A stretch of DNA of 64,000 bases from Phaeodactylum tricornutum CCAP 1055/1 (Eukaryota; Bacillariophyta; Bacillariophyceae; Surirellales; Neidiaceae). How positions within the stretch are numbered: position 1 is the first letter of the stretch; each line of letters begins with the position of its first letter. Location: assembly GCF_000150955.2 (NCBI RefSeq), contig NC_011669.1:1494993-1558992 (forward strand), read 5' to 3'. The notes under the pieces were generated by a model that was given only the letters and a program-made list of their open reading frames with translations, had not been told where the DNA came from and searched no databases. This document shows positions 18,701 through 27,007 of this stretch, in pieces. Position numbers and translations under genes: made by a program.

Positions 18701-19258
18701 CCGACTGATGAACCATCGCTTGACAACGACGAAGCTTTAAAAACAGTTATGAGGAGTAGAGGGCTCGCGGGAGTATTCGATCACAATTTTGTCGAAATCG
18801 ACTCGACGAAAAAGTCAAGAACGCTACGGGAAATGGAAGAGGAAGCAAAAAGGGTTGCAAAAGAAGCTATCGACGCTTTACAGCAAAGTGTCGCAACTAA
18901 GCAGCGGTTCGTCCCAACTTGGACGGGCTCCGAAGAAACGCAACAGAGACGCTTTGGAACTCCCAAAATGCACATGGTCGACTCGAAAGACAGCCTTAGT
19001 TCGCGAACGTTGTTAGCATCTATCCGCCAAAGAGACAACGCTGTTCATTCCGGCGGAAACCATTTGCCTCCATCCGACGAAAGTCAAGAGTACGCCAAGC
19101 TTTTGGCCAAAATAAAAGATTACGTGTACCGTTATCGACCGACAACAGATGATTTGCTGAAGGAATTTGAAAGCGTCTCAAACACTGATGTCGCGATTTT
19201 TCGCAGGCTACTAAAGTCAGTGGCGAATGTGGATTCTGGAAGGTGGTTATTAAAATAG
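15749..19258 (+). CDS. ERCC6: CSB/ERCC6/Rad26-type SNF2 DNA-dependent ATPase
   Basis: 1169 aa from the first ATG (the frame is open upstream only from GTG). Family role: transcription-coupled repair, remodelling stalled RNA polymerase II in the nucleus. Seen: acidic/basic N-terminus; a C2HC zinc finger about residues 271-300 (CPLCGDALL, then SRHMDQC); ATPase motif [10 protein letters not shown] (about 440); motif II in the variant form DEAQ; [20 protein letters not shown]; the CSB-typical [15 protein letters not shown] and [24 protein letters not shown]; then helicase C ([58 protein letters not shown]). The C-terminus runs on with basic stretches. The N-terminal finger is not one I associate with animal CSB. 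Convergent with the next gene, 78 bp apart. Confidence 0.9.
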   Translation: [1169 protein letters not shown]

Positions 19259-19336
19259 GAAACAGTTCACCGTCATTCTGTATTGTAAACAGTTTCAAAC
19301 TTAGAGCTTTGATGGTTTCTTACAGTCAACGTGTCC

Positions 19337-20866
19337 CTATAGATTGACTTTTTGCATGAACACCAAGGTTCGCTCATGAATCTCTTTCGCCGTCGACAAG
19401 GGACTCCTTGGCCCTGTTATATTGGTAAGACGTGCCAGCCATAACGGCAACATCATGGAAGTGTCTGAAAACTCTGTATGGTGTGCATCATCTATAAAAG
19501 CAAAGGAAGAGTAGCCTCCTTCCCGACCCAACCGAGCTTCCTGATGCATCTCTTCTAGAACATGGTTCCAACCCCATTTCTTCGATCGCCATTCGCCCGA
19601 GAAAAGTATAAGCAGGTCCACATCGTGAATAGATGATTCTGAGTCTGAAGATTCGACAAGAAAACCTCCGGTCCCTCCCGTGAAGTTAGTTGAAAGTCCT
19701 TCTAATCGTTTTAGATCGAACAACGAGCGACGAGCATCATCAGGCATCCAGTCAACGGCTGGCTCGTGTGCAATCACGGACTTTACAAGATCAGGTCGCC
19801 GCTTTGCCACTGACAGCGCCGTTGCTCCTCCAAAGGAATGCCCCATAAAAAATGTTTGATCTATCTGGATGCGATCACGGAAGGAGAGACCGAACAGTAG
19901 GAGTTCGGCCAGGTCACTCTCATTCAATCTATGCATACCTTCCGCAGCTGCCACCAACTCGTCCACACGAAGATCAGTTCGTGCACGACGTTCACGAACA
20001 TACTCGACATGGTTGCCTCCAGCCCAGAGTTTCGGAAGTTCGTGATCGTACAGCTTAATGTTCCCGTCTCTTTGCCTTATGACTGGAGCACTTCCATCTT
20101 GGTGGTTCACAGCCAACACAATGTGACCGTGCGCCACAAGAGACATGGTTTGGTAACTGTAAATTTCTGCTGTGCCTCCAAGACCGTGAGAGAATAAAAC
20201 TAGAGGGAAGGCGTCAGGATGATCTGAAAGCGAAGCGTGGGGTTTGGCTTGCATTCGTGCTAGACGCCACGTGTGTAGCAGCCAACCAAACGTTTTCAAA
20301 GGCGGAGGGGCTCCAAAGCTCATAAATTGTTGACAGTAATCAGCTGCAATGTCAGGTCTTAAAAATGGTATCCGTACGGGTTTTTCGTTGGTAGGATAAA
20401 GTAATCGCACCGAAACGTGAGAAGATGAAGCACAGGTCTCTCTTGAAACACTCCCTGCGATATTGGACGATTCTATTGGCATAAAAAAATCTACCACGCC
20501 TACATTGTAGGGACCTTTGATTGCAGGAAGCTCTACAGCTGGAAAGAGTATCGATAAAGTAGCGGCTGACACGATCAGTAATAGACTCAACCCATCGACA
20601 ATTCGGTGAAACCAGCATCCGCCTTTCTTGGAGAGAGATAATCGTCTCGTTAGCTGTAAAAACAGAAATGGTACCATTGGTAGTGTCAAAGTCCAACGAT
20701 TTGTGGGCCCGGCCGAAACAAAAGTTCCAATGTATGTCAGTCCCAGAACGACGGTGTTTTTTCGTGTACACTCCGAAGTTCCTGCCGATACGCTTAGGCC
20801 AAACAGGGCGGCCGAGTCAAGTAGAACGCGAGAGAGAATTGGCCGGAGCCCTCCCCAAAGCACCAT
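19337..20866 (-). CDS. platelet-activating factor acetylhydrolase-like lipase (PAF-AH II family), membrane-anchored
   Basis: 509 aa from the first ATG at 20866; an upstream GTG in the same frame is preceded by a stop. Family role: hydrolyses the sn-2 acetyl or short oxidised acyl chain of phospholipids. Seen: several hydrophobic segments in the first 140 residues (LGLTYIGTFVSAG, LPMVPFLFLQL, LSLLLIVSAATLSILF), so membrane anchored; then an alpha/beta-hydrolase with oxyanion loop LVLFSHGLGGTAE, nucleophile elbow GHSFGGATAL (Ser), an acid candidate in EPAVDWMPDD, and a His in IDDAHHTEFSD, at the place of the family's VHQNFADF. All catalytic elements appear present. The true substrate in a diatom is unknown; lipid turnover is inference. 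Confidence 0.82.
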   Translation of the reverse strand: MVLWGGLRPILSRVLLDSAALFGLSVSAGTSECTRKNTVVLGLTYIGTFVSAGPTNRWTLTLPMVPFLFLQLTRRLSLSKKGGCWFHRIVDGLSLLLIVSAATLSILFPAVELPAIKGPYNVGVVDFFMPIESSNIAGSVSRETCASSSHVSVRLLYPTNEKPVRIPFLRPDIAADYCQQFMSFGAPPPLKTFGWLLHTWRLARMQAKPHASLSDHPDAFPLVLFSHGLGGTAEIYSYQTMSLVAHGHIVLAVNHQDGSAPVIRQRDGNIKLYDHELPKLWAGGNHVEYVRERRARTDLRVDELVAAAEGMHRLNESDLAELLLFGLSFRDRIQIDQTFFMGHSFGGATALSVAKRRPDLVKSVIAHEPAVDWMPDDARRSLFDLKRLEGLSTNFTGGTGGFLVESSDSESSIHDVDLLILFSGEWRSKKWGWNHVLEEMHQEARLGREGGYSSFAFIDDAHHTEFSDTSMMLPLWLARLTNITGPRSPLSTAKEIHERTLVFMQKVNL

Positions 20867-21096
20867 TACACAAGCAAAGGTAGATAGCAGTCGCACGGAA
20901 GCCACGTTATCTTAGAACAGCTCCCAAATTTTGGGTGTGTAGAATGCCAGGGCTGCTTATCTTATAAGCTAACGTGGGCGCTGGACCGATCAGTGCCAGG
21001 ACTAGTATGGTGTTCCGCACATATCAAGTCGACGAAAGGAGAAGCAACGAAGTCAAAGTAAATGGAGTCGCTTTTATTTCGACGAGAGATTTTGAT

Positions 21097-21110
21097 TATA
21101 TATTTTTTTA
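21097..21110 (+). promoter_or_regulatory. TATA-like element upstream of tRNA-Lys
   Basis: Sequence tatatatttttt about 30 bp before the tRNA 5' end. Upstream TATA elements are known for RNA polymerase III tRNA genes in plants and yeasts; use here is inference. Confidence 0.4.
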
Positions 21111-21129
21111 ACTGGCACCTCCAGGAAAA

Positions 21130-21202
21130 GCCCGGTTAGCTCAGTCGGTAGAGCGCACGACTCTTAATCGTGTGGTCGTGGGTTCGATCCCCACATCGGG
21201 TG
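21130..21202 (+). tRNA. tRNA-Lys (anticodon CTT)
   Basis: 73 nt, no intron. It folds as a complete cloverleaf: acceptor GCCCGGT with ATCGGGT (two G-U pairs), D stem GCTC/GAGC, anticodon stem CACGA/TCGTG around loop CTCTTAA (anticodon CTT, positions 34-36), T stem GTGGG/CCCAC around TTCGATC, discriminator G. A box TAGCTCAGTCGG and B box GGTTCGATCC are intact. The CCA end is not encoded, as expected in a eukaryote. It decodes AAG. Confidence 0.97.
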
Positions 21203-21548
21203 CGACAGCTTCCTTTTTGAAAGTTTGATACTTGAATACATGAACTATCAATGTAAGCTGTGGTAGCCGGAAAGCTCATGAGTTGGTCCTACTGATTCCT
21301 CAGAGGTACCAGACCTCATATCTTCACAGCTGTCCTTCCTGAAAACACTGGAGATCATATTCCTTGTTTACAATGTATCTTCATGCTGAAGGAAAACTTT
21401 TCTGCTAGCGCTTTTTCATCCATTACTGCTTTTACATTTGTGATGTTCCTTCGCGACGTTTACATTAAGTTCATGGCTCCTCACCTTATAAATCATAATA
21501 ATAGATATAATTTTAAATGAAGGATTGCAAAGAAATACTTACGAGCAA
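21203..21548. other. intergenic with Pol III terminator
   Basis: A T5 run at 21214-21218, just after the tRNA, should end RNA polymerase III transcription. The rest is AT-rich 3' flank of the SET-domain gene; nothing else seen. Confidence 0.5.
21214..21218 (+). terminator. RNA polymerase III T5 terminator
   Basis: Five T residues 11 bases downstream of the tRNA 3' end, the standard Pol III stop signal. Confidence 0.7.
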
Positions 21549-23093
21549 TCACAGCTCTGTGTCTTTTATGCTCTTCAAGATCTCAGGTCCATGCTTGTCC
21601 CAGAGGTCAGACGTTGGGCTTGACTCTTTTGCAAAAGGTCCATCCTGCCTAACGCGAGGAAAAGCAGGTTCGATCTTCTCCCACGGCGACCAACGTTCCG
21701 GAGGTACAAAGCCAAGAGAGACAAACCAATCTAATGGGGAATAATCTGGTACATTGTAGTTGGCCAAAAGTTCTTGGCCTTTTTTTAAAGGCTTTCTTCG
21801 TCCATGCCGAAGACTACGAACGACGAACGCACCGGTATCGTCCTCTGTTGCATCGATGAAGTGGTGGTCTTTCACGCGTTCTGTTCCTTTCAGTTCAATG
21901 AACTCTCCTGCATTCTCATCGTGGTTAATCAAGTCAAGCATGGGAACGAGTCGCAGACCTCCGTACTTTTCTTTCGCTGCCGTAGCCCGCGAAGCAACTT
22001 GACAGAGAGCCCATTGAATGTTCTGCAATGACGATACAGCCATGGGCGACTGTATATGAGGGCCATAAAGGAGATTCAATGCTTCAGCAATTCGATACGC
22101 GTACTTGCTAGCTCTGTCAAGCTCAGTAGGCCATCCTTGTACATCAACGCCAATTTCTTCCCTCAGTGCATAAATAGCGTCTAGCATGTACGGTCGCATT
22201 GCTTCTGAGTAGCCGCACGATGGGTTTGACGGAAGAGAAGCAATGTATGGAGTCCAGCGAGAATATCTACCTACGCCGCGTTCGTGTGCAAGAAAAAGCG
22301 CCAAAAGGACTGCGTCATCCAATTCATGTAGGCTATCTCTTTCTTGTATTGTTGCGGGCATCAGTCCTGATAAAAGGTTCATTGCAGATCTACGAGTCAT
22401 TTGGAAGTTGAGAGGAATCTTTAGAAGAATCTCTTCTTGGCGGTATTGAAAATTGTCGGGTAACGGATAGGTCTCGCTACTGGACTGTGCAACACGTCTT
22501 TCTTCCTTCTCCCGTGCCTTTTCTTCGGCCGTCCCTGGAAGACACCGACTTTGACACTTTTGGTAACTGTCTCGAACCATACCGAGTCCTCGAGCCGCAC
22601 CTGACGGCGCTGGTACTAAAAAACCGAGGTCGGGATGAACGTAGCCGCCCTTCTCTCGAACAACCGCTTCGCGGAGGACAGCGAAAATGCGAGGATGCGA
22701 AGGGTTTCTAGCATATTCCGCAGCTTCTAAATCCCGTTCCGTTTCTATAGCCCAAACTACAAAACGATCGAGCCAATCATCCCAGACACTTTTGAATGTC
22801 ATGAGTTGGAAAAGCGAATTTGAACGGATCCGATCGCCCAGGTTCTGTTGTCGTAGATTAGGCTCTACAGGGGCAGCCGAAAAGCCCGTAGATCCAGTGC
22901 CAGCAATAAATCCGACGACACTTCCTAGTACGGCACAAGCCGCTATCCAGAGAAATACATATCGATCTCGCAATAGCCATTCTCCAAGCTTTTTTGCTGC
23001 ATGTTGTTCAGCGGGTGGAACGTTATCAGCAGGCCCAGTTCGCGCTGTCGTTGGAGAGTCGCCTTTTCCTGATGTCTTTTTTTGCTTCCCCAT
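21549..23093 (-). CDS. SET-domain lysine methyltransferase, Rubisco LSMT/SETD3-4 class, membrane-anchored
   Basis: 514 aa, ATG at 23093. Family role: S-adenosylmethionine-dependent methylation of a non-histone Lys or His. Seen: basic N-terminus, one hydrophobic helix (FLWIAACAVLGSVVGFIAG, about residues 47-66), a split SET domain with the I-SET region (LALFLAHERGVGRYSRW, PYIASLPSNPSCGY), then WALCQVASRA, LVPMLDLINHDENA (the NHD signature), FVVRSLRHGRRKPLKKGQEL, LANYNVPDYSPLDWFVSLGF (the catalytic Tyr region). The start of the SET domain is spread over about 100 residues with charged inserts. The membrane anchor is unusual for the class. Substrate unknown. Ends 346 bp from the tRNA. Confidence 0.82.
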   Translation of the reverse strand: MGKQKKTSGKGDSPTTARTGPADNVPPAEQHAAKKLGEWLLRDRYVFLWIAACAVLGSVVGFIAGTGSTGFSAAPVEPNLRQQNLGDRIRSNSLFQLMTFKSVWDDWLDRFVVWAIETERDLEAAEYARNPSHPRIFAVLREAVVREKGGYVHPDLGFLVPAPSGAARGLGMVRDSYQKCQSRCLPGTAEEKAREKEERRVAQSSSETYPLPDNFQYRQEEILLKIPLNFQMTRRSAMNLLSGLMPATIQERDSLHELDDAVLLALFLAHERGVGRYSRWTPYIASLPSNPSCGYSEAMRPYMLDAIYALREEIGVDVQGWPTELDRASKYAYRIAEALNLLYGPHIQSPMAVSSLQNIQWALCQVASRATAAKEKYGGLRLVPMLDLINHDENAGEFIELKGTERVKDHHFIDATEDDTGAFVVRSLRHGRRKPLKKGQELLANYNVPDYSPLDWFVSLGFVPPERWSPWEKIEPAFPRVRQDGPFAKESSPTSDLWDKHGPEILKSIKDTEL

Positions 23094-23474
23094 GGCACCC
23101 AGCTTCTCTTTCCCTTTTTTCGTCTTGCAGTGCTTGTTTGCTGAGCACTAATAAAGCAATGTTTCTACCGTCGTTATATGACTCCAAATATTTTGAGAAT
23201 GGTTTCTTTGTGAGCGCCAACACTATGGATAGTCAGTCCTTCACTGTCAAGTTTCTTCTTTGTCTTTGGCCCCGGCAAATTACTTAATAGCTTTTCGCAG
23301 GCAGTCAAGGACAATTTCGAAAGTATGGCGCGCGTGCTTCGGAAAAATCCACTCGGTATTGCAATACGAGAGTAGTAAGGATTGCCTCGACATTGCTGAT
23401 CCATATCGACGTGAGCTGCTTGGATGGATCGGACTTTGACATAAAATTCACAAGACAAGCTACGATTGTCGATA
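23094..23474. other. intergenic between two minus-strand genes
   Basis: A minus-strand frame 23174-23404 starts at ATG 23404 and could code 76 residues (from MDQQCRGNPYYSRIAIPSGF), but it has no family resemblance and lies in the expected promoter of the SET gene. I do not call it a gene. Confidence 0.4.
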
Positions 23475-24303
23475 TTAATTGTAATTATCAAATGGCTTAT
23501 CCGCATACTTGCCAACTCCGGCTTTGGCGTCTTCCATATTCTTCAGTTCTGCCGCGTCCAGCATAGCTGTCCATCCTACCAGAGTTGGAATCGAAGACCG
23601 CATAATTTCCGTCATCACGATATGTTCCCCAAGGTGCACTGTTACTTCCAAGGGACCCGCAACGTTGTTAGAACCAGAAAATGGTATCTGACCTCCCACA
23701 CCGTCCGTTTCGTGGTCGATACAATACGTTGTGGTGCCGCCTTCACCGGGAGTGATTCGCAAAACTTTCGCAGGAGCAGACGATAACGACGCACTTGCCG
23801 ACAGACCTAGCTCTCCGTTTGGCGGAGGGGAGCGACGCGATAACTCAACTTCATGACTGGGAAGCTGGTCAAGGAGCAAACCCACTTCTTCTGCCGAAAG
23901 ACCGAATCGAATATGCTGGTCCCGGGCAGTTGTTCCTGTACGTCGGGAATAAATTTATAAGAAAAAGAGTGATCCCGTACAAAAGGTAGCTTTATTGCTG
24001 CAACATACCATCCGCCAGCCGAGGCACAAACTCCAGCAAAATGCGCCCTTTTTTGCTGTTGTCTAAGGAGAGGACATTGTTTCGCGAAATACGAAAGGAT
24101 GGCAGGAGTATCTTTAAGGAGAGTAGGCAATTTTCGCCAAAAACCGTGTACTGCGGGTACGAACGGACGCTCTCTCCGTAATTTTTGCCATCGCCACCTG
24201 CGTAACTATTACCATACGACGAAAAACATCTCGAAGACTGTGGGCCCGTACAAGTGGAGACAAATTGCCTAATCCTCGGAATTTGCGCTTTACACATAAA
24301 CAT
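23475..24303 (-). CDS. Whirly-family single-stranded DNA-binding protein, two exons
   Basis: Join 24303-24009 and 23935-23475, 251 aa; the 73-nt intron (GTATGT to GACGTACAG, phase 1) restores one frame. Family role: plastid or mitochondrial ssDNA binding, genome stability, transcription and repair. Seen: leader with Arg and Phe, no acids (mitochondrial-like); YTVFGENCLLSLKILLPSF; GRILLEFVPRLADG; then across the junction DQHIRFGLSAEEVGLLLDQL, KVLRITPGEGGTTTYC, and PLEVTVHLGEHIVMTEIMRS with IPTLVGWTAML. These align in order with plant Whirly landmarks (LQFAP, SVTEIGSLI, VLKVEPLPDG, VTKAEFAVL, PYLLGWH). The plant DNA-binding motif KGKAAL is replaced here by GENCLL. The tail is acidic. Confidence 0.82.
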
Positions 24304-24643
24304 TTTATCGACTGAGTGCGTTCTACTCTATCGACGAACTGTATCCTCGGAGCAGGCGTAAAGGGCGAGAACTGACTGTGATGTGCCTATTGGAGTAAAC
24401 GGGGAGCGAAAGAAAGGGCACGGTACTCGGGTTGTGCGATGAGCTTGGAATGTGAACCTAAAAAGCACGAACGCCACTATAGAATATTGACCTCATTTTT
24501 TCGCAGTCAATTACATTGGTCAGGATCGTCGAAAGGTCGCGGTCGCAATGCAACGAAGAGCTCTTGTAGCAAAGATGTATACTGTGCCTGCTAACTATAA
24601 ATACAAATATGCTTACAGTTAATGCGAATCTCACCTATCAATT
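24304..24643. promoter_or_regulatory. divergent promoter region (Whirly / YidD-like)
   Basis: 340 bp between opposed ATGs. A TATA-box-like tataaata at 24596-24603 lies 40 bp before the YidD-like ATG on the plus strand. No other signal recognised. Confidence 0.45.
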
Positions 24644-25252
24644 ATGATTACATTGCGAAGCTTTCTTCCAGCTGTAATGGCTATTGTAACGCTCGGTTAC
24701 CTCCTGCTTCCCCTTTTCGAAGTAGATGCCGCTTGTGGAGTATGCTACTCATCCGTAGCACCCATAGCTCTGATAGCCCGACAGACTTCAAGGCAGCGAG
24801 GTCATTCGAGTTTGCTATTTCCTGTCATCAACGGAATGCTAAGAAAACATCCTGTTACGACTGTGGGAATCTTTTTCGCTCACCGAGCAATGGCTGATGG
24901 ACTCGGTAGACCACTTTGGGTGGCCGAGGACAAGAAAGCTAAAGAGTCAGAAGGCAGTCAGGACGTGGAAAAGGAGTCAGCCGAGAAAGCGGAGTTGGAA
25001 AAAGACAATATGTCTACTGCTATGATTGCGTCTATTGGATTCTACAAACAGGTAATTTCGCCTCTGCTTCCTCCAGCCTGTCGATTCGTGCCCACGTGCT
25101 CCCAATACGGTGTGCAGGCAATCCAGCAGTATGGTTCTGGTAAGGGGGCCATCCTCACCGCATGGCGGTTGCTACGATGCTCGCCCATCGGTGGTAAGGG
25201 CTACGATCCACCGAAATGGCCGCCAGTAACGTTCACCTTTAGCAGTTATTGA
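24644..25252 (+). CDS. yidD: YidD-like membrane protein insertion efficiency factor with signal peptide
   Basis: 202 aa, ATG at 24644. In bacteria YidD is a small protein that helps YidC/Sec insert membrane proteins. Seen: signal peptide or anchor (MAIVTLGYLLLPLFEVDA), a middle region rich in Lys/Glu (about 97-122), then the complete YidD domain at 131-190: IGFYKQVISPLLPPACRFVP, TCSQYGVQAI, GAILTAWRLLRC, IGGKGYDPP. The Cys triad (PACRF, PTCS, LRCSP) is intact. The long N-terminal extension is absent from bacterial YidD (about 80 aa). Plastid function beside Alb3 is the obvious guess, but no Phe follows the predicted cleavage site, so the compartment is open. Convergent with GPDH, 35 bp apart. 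Confidence 0.87.
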   Translation: MITLRSFLPAVMAIVTLGYLLLPLFEVDAACGVCYSSVAPIALIARQTSRQRGHSSLLFPVINGMLRKHPVTTVGIFFAHRAMADGLGRPLWVAEDKKAKESEGSQDVEKESAEKAELEKDNMSTAMIASIGFYKQVISPLLPPACRFVPTCSQYGVQAIQQYGSGKGAILTAWRLLRCSPIGGKGYDPPKWPPVTFTFSSY

Positions 25253-25287
25253 TAAGACGCTATGAAAGTTGCACGAAAAAAGGTTCT

Positions 25288-26565
25288 TTATCGTTCGTCA
25301 AAGTTCTCCATTTGAAAAGGCATGTTCATTATCCCTATCAGACCTTCTCTCGGTGTCAGATTTCCTTCCAAAATAGCAGCTACGCCAAAAAGTATTGGGA
25401 ACTTAAGGTCTAGTCGATATCCCTTGCATTCTGTTTTGATTAGATTCACGAGTGCGATTGCTGTATCTACGCCTTCAGCAACCTCCGTGGATGATGCTTT
25501 GATTTCTTCCATGGTCTCTCCCTTCCCAAGCCTGTATCCGAATTTGCGGTTGCGCGACAGTGGCCCAAAACATGTTCCAAACGTATCACCGACACCTGCG
25601 AAATTGAGTGTGTGAGCAATATAAACCAAAGTTCGCTCTAGCAACGTCCTTGTGTGCATACCAGACAAGCCAGCAATGGTGCTGGGTCGCGCTCCGAAGG
25701 TCAAGCCCAATCGTCGCATTTCGCCACAGCCTCGGGTAACCAGTCCACTCATGGCGTTCGTTCCCAATCCCAAACCTTCACACATTCCGGCCGCCAAAGC
25801 AATGACGTTTTTTACGGCGCCACCAATCTCAACCCCCATAACATCTCGTGAAGTAAAGCAGCGGAAATTGTCGTCGCTAAGGAGGTCCGCTAAATCTCGT
25901 GCCAACATGAGGTCTTCCGAAGCAACAACCACAGCGGTCGCGACTCCCTCGCAAATTTCGCGGGCAAAAGATGGTCCCGACAAAAACGCGTAGGGACGGT
26001 CCCGTCCCAAGGATTCTTTCAGTATATCCGCCATGAAACCAAGGCTAGAAGTTTCGATACCTTTGGAGCCACTCAGAACGGGCGTGTTGGGTGCAATGAA
26101 CTCTTTGACAGAATCCAAAAAGGCCCGACTGTATTGCACAGGGACAGCGTGCACTATGTAAGTAGCATCTGAAAGTGCTTTTTCAGGGTCTGATGTGGCA
26201 CGAATTCGAGCCGGCAGCACAATATCCTTCATGTACCGAGGATGAGTATGATTGGTGTTGATGGACTGTGCAATGTCGTCGGATCGGACTAAAAGTGTAG
26301 TCGGTATTCCTTTCCGAGCGGCGACCGTGGCGAGGGCTAATCCGAAATTGCCACCTCCCATGACTGTTATTCGAACAGGGTAAGGAGGTGGAGAAGATGC
26401 TTTCATGTGTAGCTCACACGATGATATGCGTCCGCGGCGAGAACTGAAGGAAGGAATATGAGATTGCTCGAGGCTGCTTCTAGTCCATGCCGACAAAAAG
26501 GCTGTGGCTCCACCTAGCCTACAGCATGCAAAAGCGGCGAGCAAGCAGCCGGTAAGTCGCTTCAT
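25288..26565 (-). CDS. gpsA: NAD-dependent glycerol-3-phosphate dehydrogenase, plastid-type leader, two exons
   Basis: 403 aa from ATG 26565 (an in-frame ATG at 26628 adds 21 residues but hides the leader). Family role: reduces dihydroxyacetone phosphate to glycerol 3-phosphate for lipid synthesis. Seen: signal peptide (KRLTGCLLAAFACCRLGG) ending ATA-FLS, a plastid import motif; GGGNFGLALA (NAD fold); SGSKGIE; LSGPSFAREI; GGAVKNVIALAAGM with the catalytic Lys; NAMSGLVTRGCGEM; LSRNRKFGYRLGKGETMEEI. The continuous frame carries 22 extra residues between AGLSG and VGDTFGTC; they are a stop-free 66-nt intron, 25596-25661 (GTATGC to TTTCGCAG). Join 26565-25662 and 25595-25288. Removal restores the family's AGLSGxGD motif. 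Confidence 0.9.
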   Translation of the reverse strand: MKRLTGCLLAAFACCRLGGATAFLSAWTRSSLEQSHIPSFSSRRGRISSCELHMKASSPPPYPVRITVMGGGNFGLALATVAARKGIPTTLLVRSDDIAQSINTNHTHPRYMKDIVLPARIRATSDPEKALSDATYIVHAVPVQYSRAFLDSVKEFIAPNTPVLSGSKGIETSSLGFMADILKESLGRDRPYAFLSGPSFAREICEGVATAVVVASEDLMLARDLADLLSDDNFRCFTSRDVMGVEIGGAVKNVIALAAGMCEGLGLGTNAMSGLVTRGCGEMRRLGLTFGARPSTIAGLSGMHTRTLLERTLVYIAHTLNFAGVGDTFGTCFGPLSRNRKFGYRLGKGETMEEIKASSTEVAEGVDTAIALVNLIKTECKGYRLDLKFPILFGVAAILEGNLTPREGLIGIMNMPFQMENFDER

Positions 26566-27007
26566 TGTTCGCTCTACCCCGCCCAATGTTGATGCGGGAC
26601 TTTGATTGCTATTGATACCCACGTCCATCGACCTTGTGTAACGGTTTTGTGGCCCTCCATGGTGATGGCATCTTCTGACGTTTGTAGCTTGCTACGAATA
26701 CTATTCACAGTCAGCCTAAACACAAACCGTGATATGATGAATTTTTACTCGATTGTACAGAAACATCAATGTCGTCCTCTAATGAGATGTATAAATACTG
26801 TGTCGCTGTAAGGGACGTGTAAAATGACAATACAATACACCGTAGAGAGTCCACAGATTGGGAGAAGGAAAGCGGTTCATCGCGTCCTAACCTTTGACCA
26901 TCCGTTGCGCATCCATCCTGTAAAGTGATGCATCCAACATAAAGTAATGTTGTATACATACGGCTTTCAGTAACTAACTCGTGTAAGAAGTGGAAGCTAC
27001 GGGACAG
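26566..27007. other. divergent promoter region
   Basis: 442 bp between the GPDH start and the next plus-strand gene. Small frames only; nothing else recognised. Confidence 0.4.

Noticed and set aside
23174-23404. Minus-strand 76-codon frame between the SET and Whirly genes
   Set aside because: Has an ATG but no family resemblance and sits in the expected promoter; too short to support alone.
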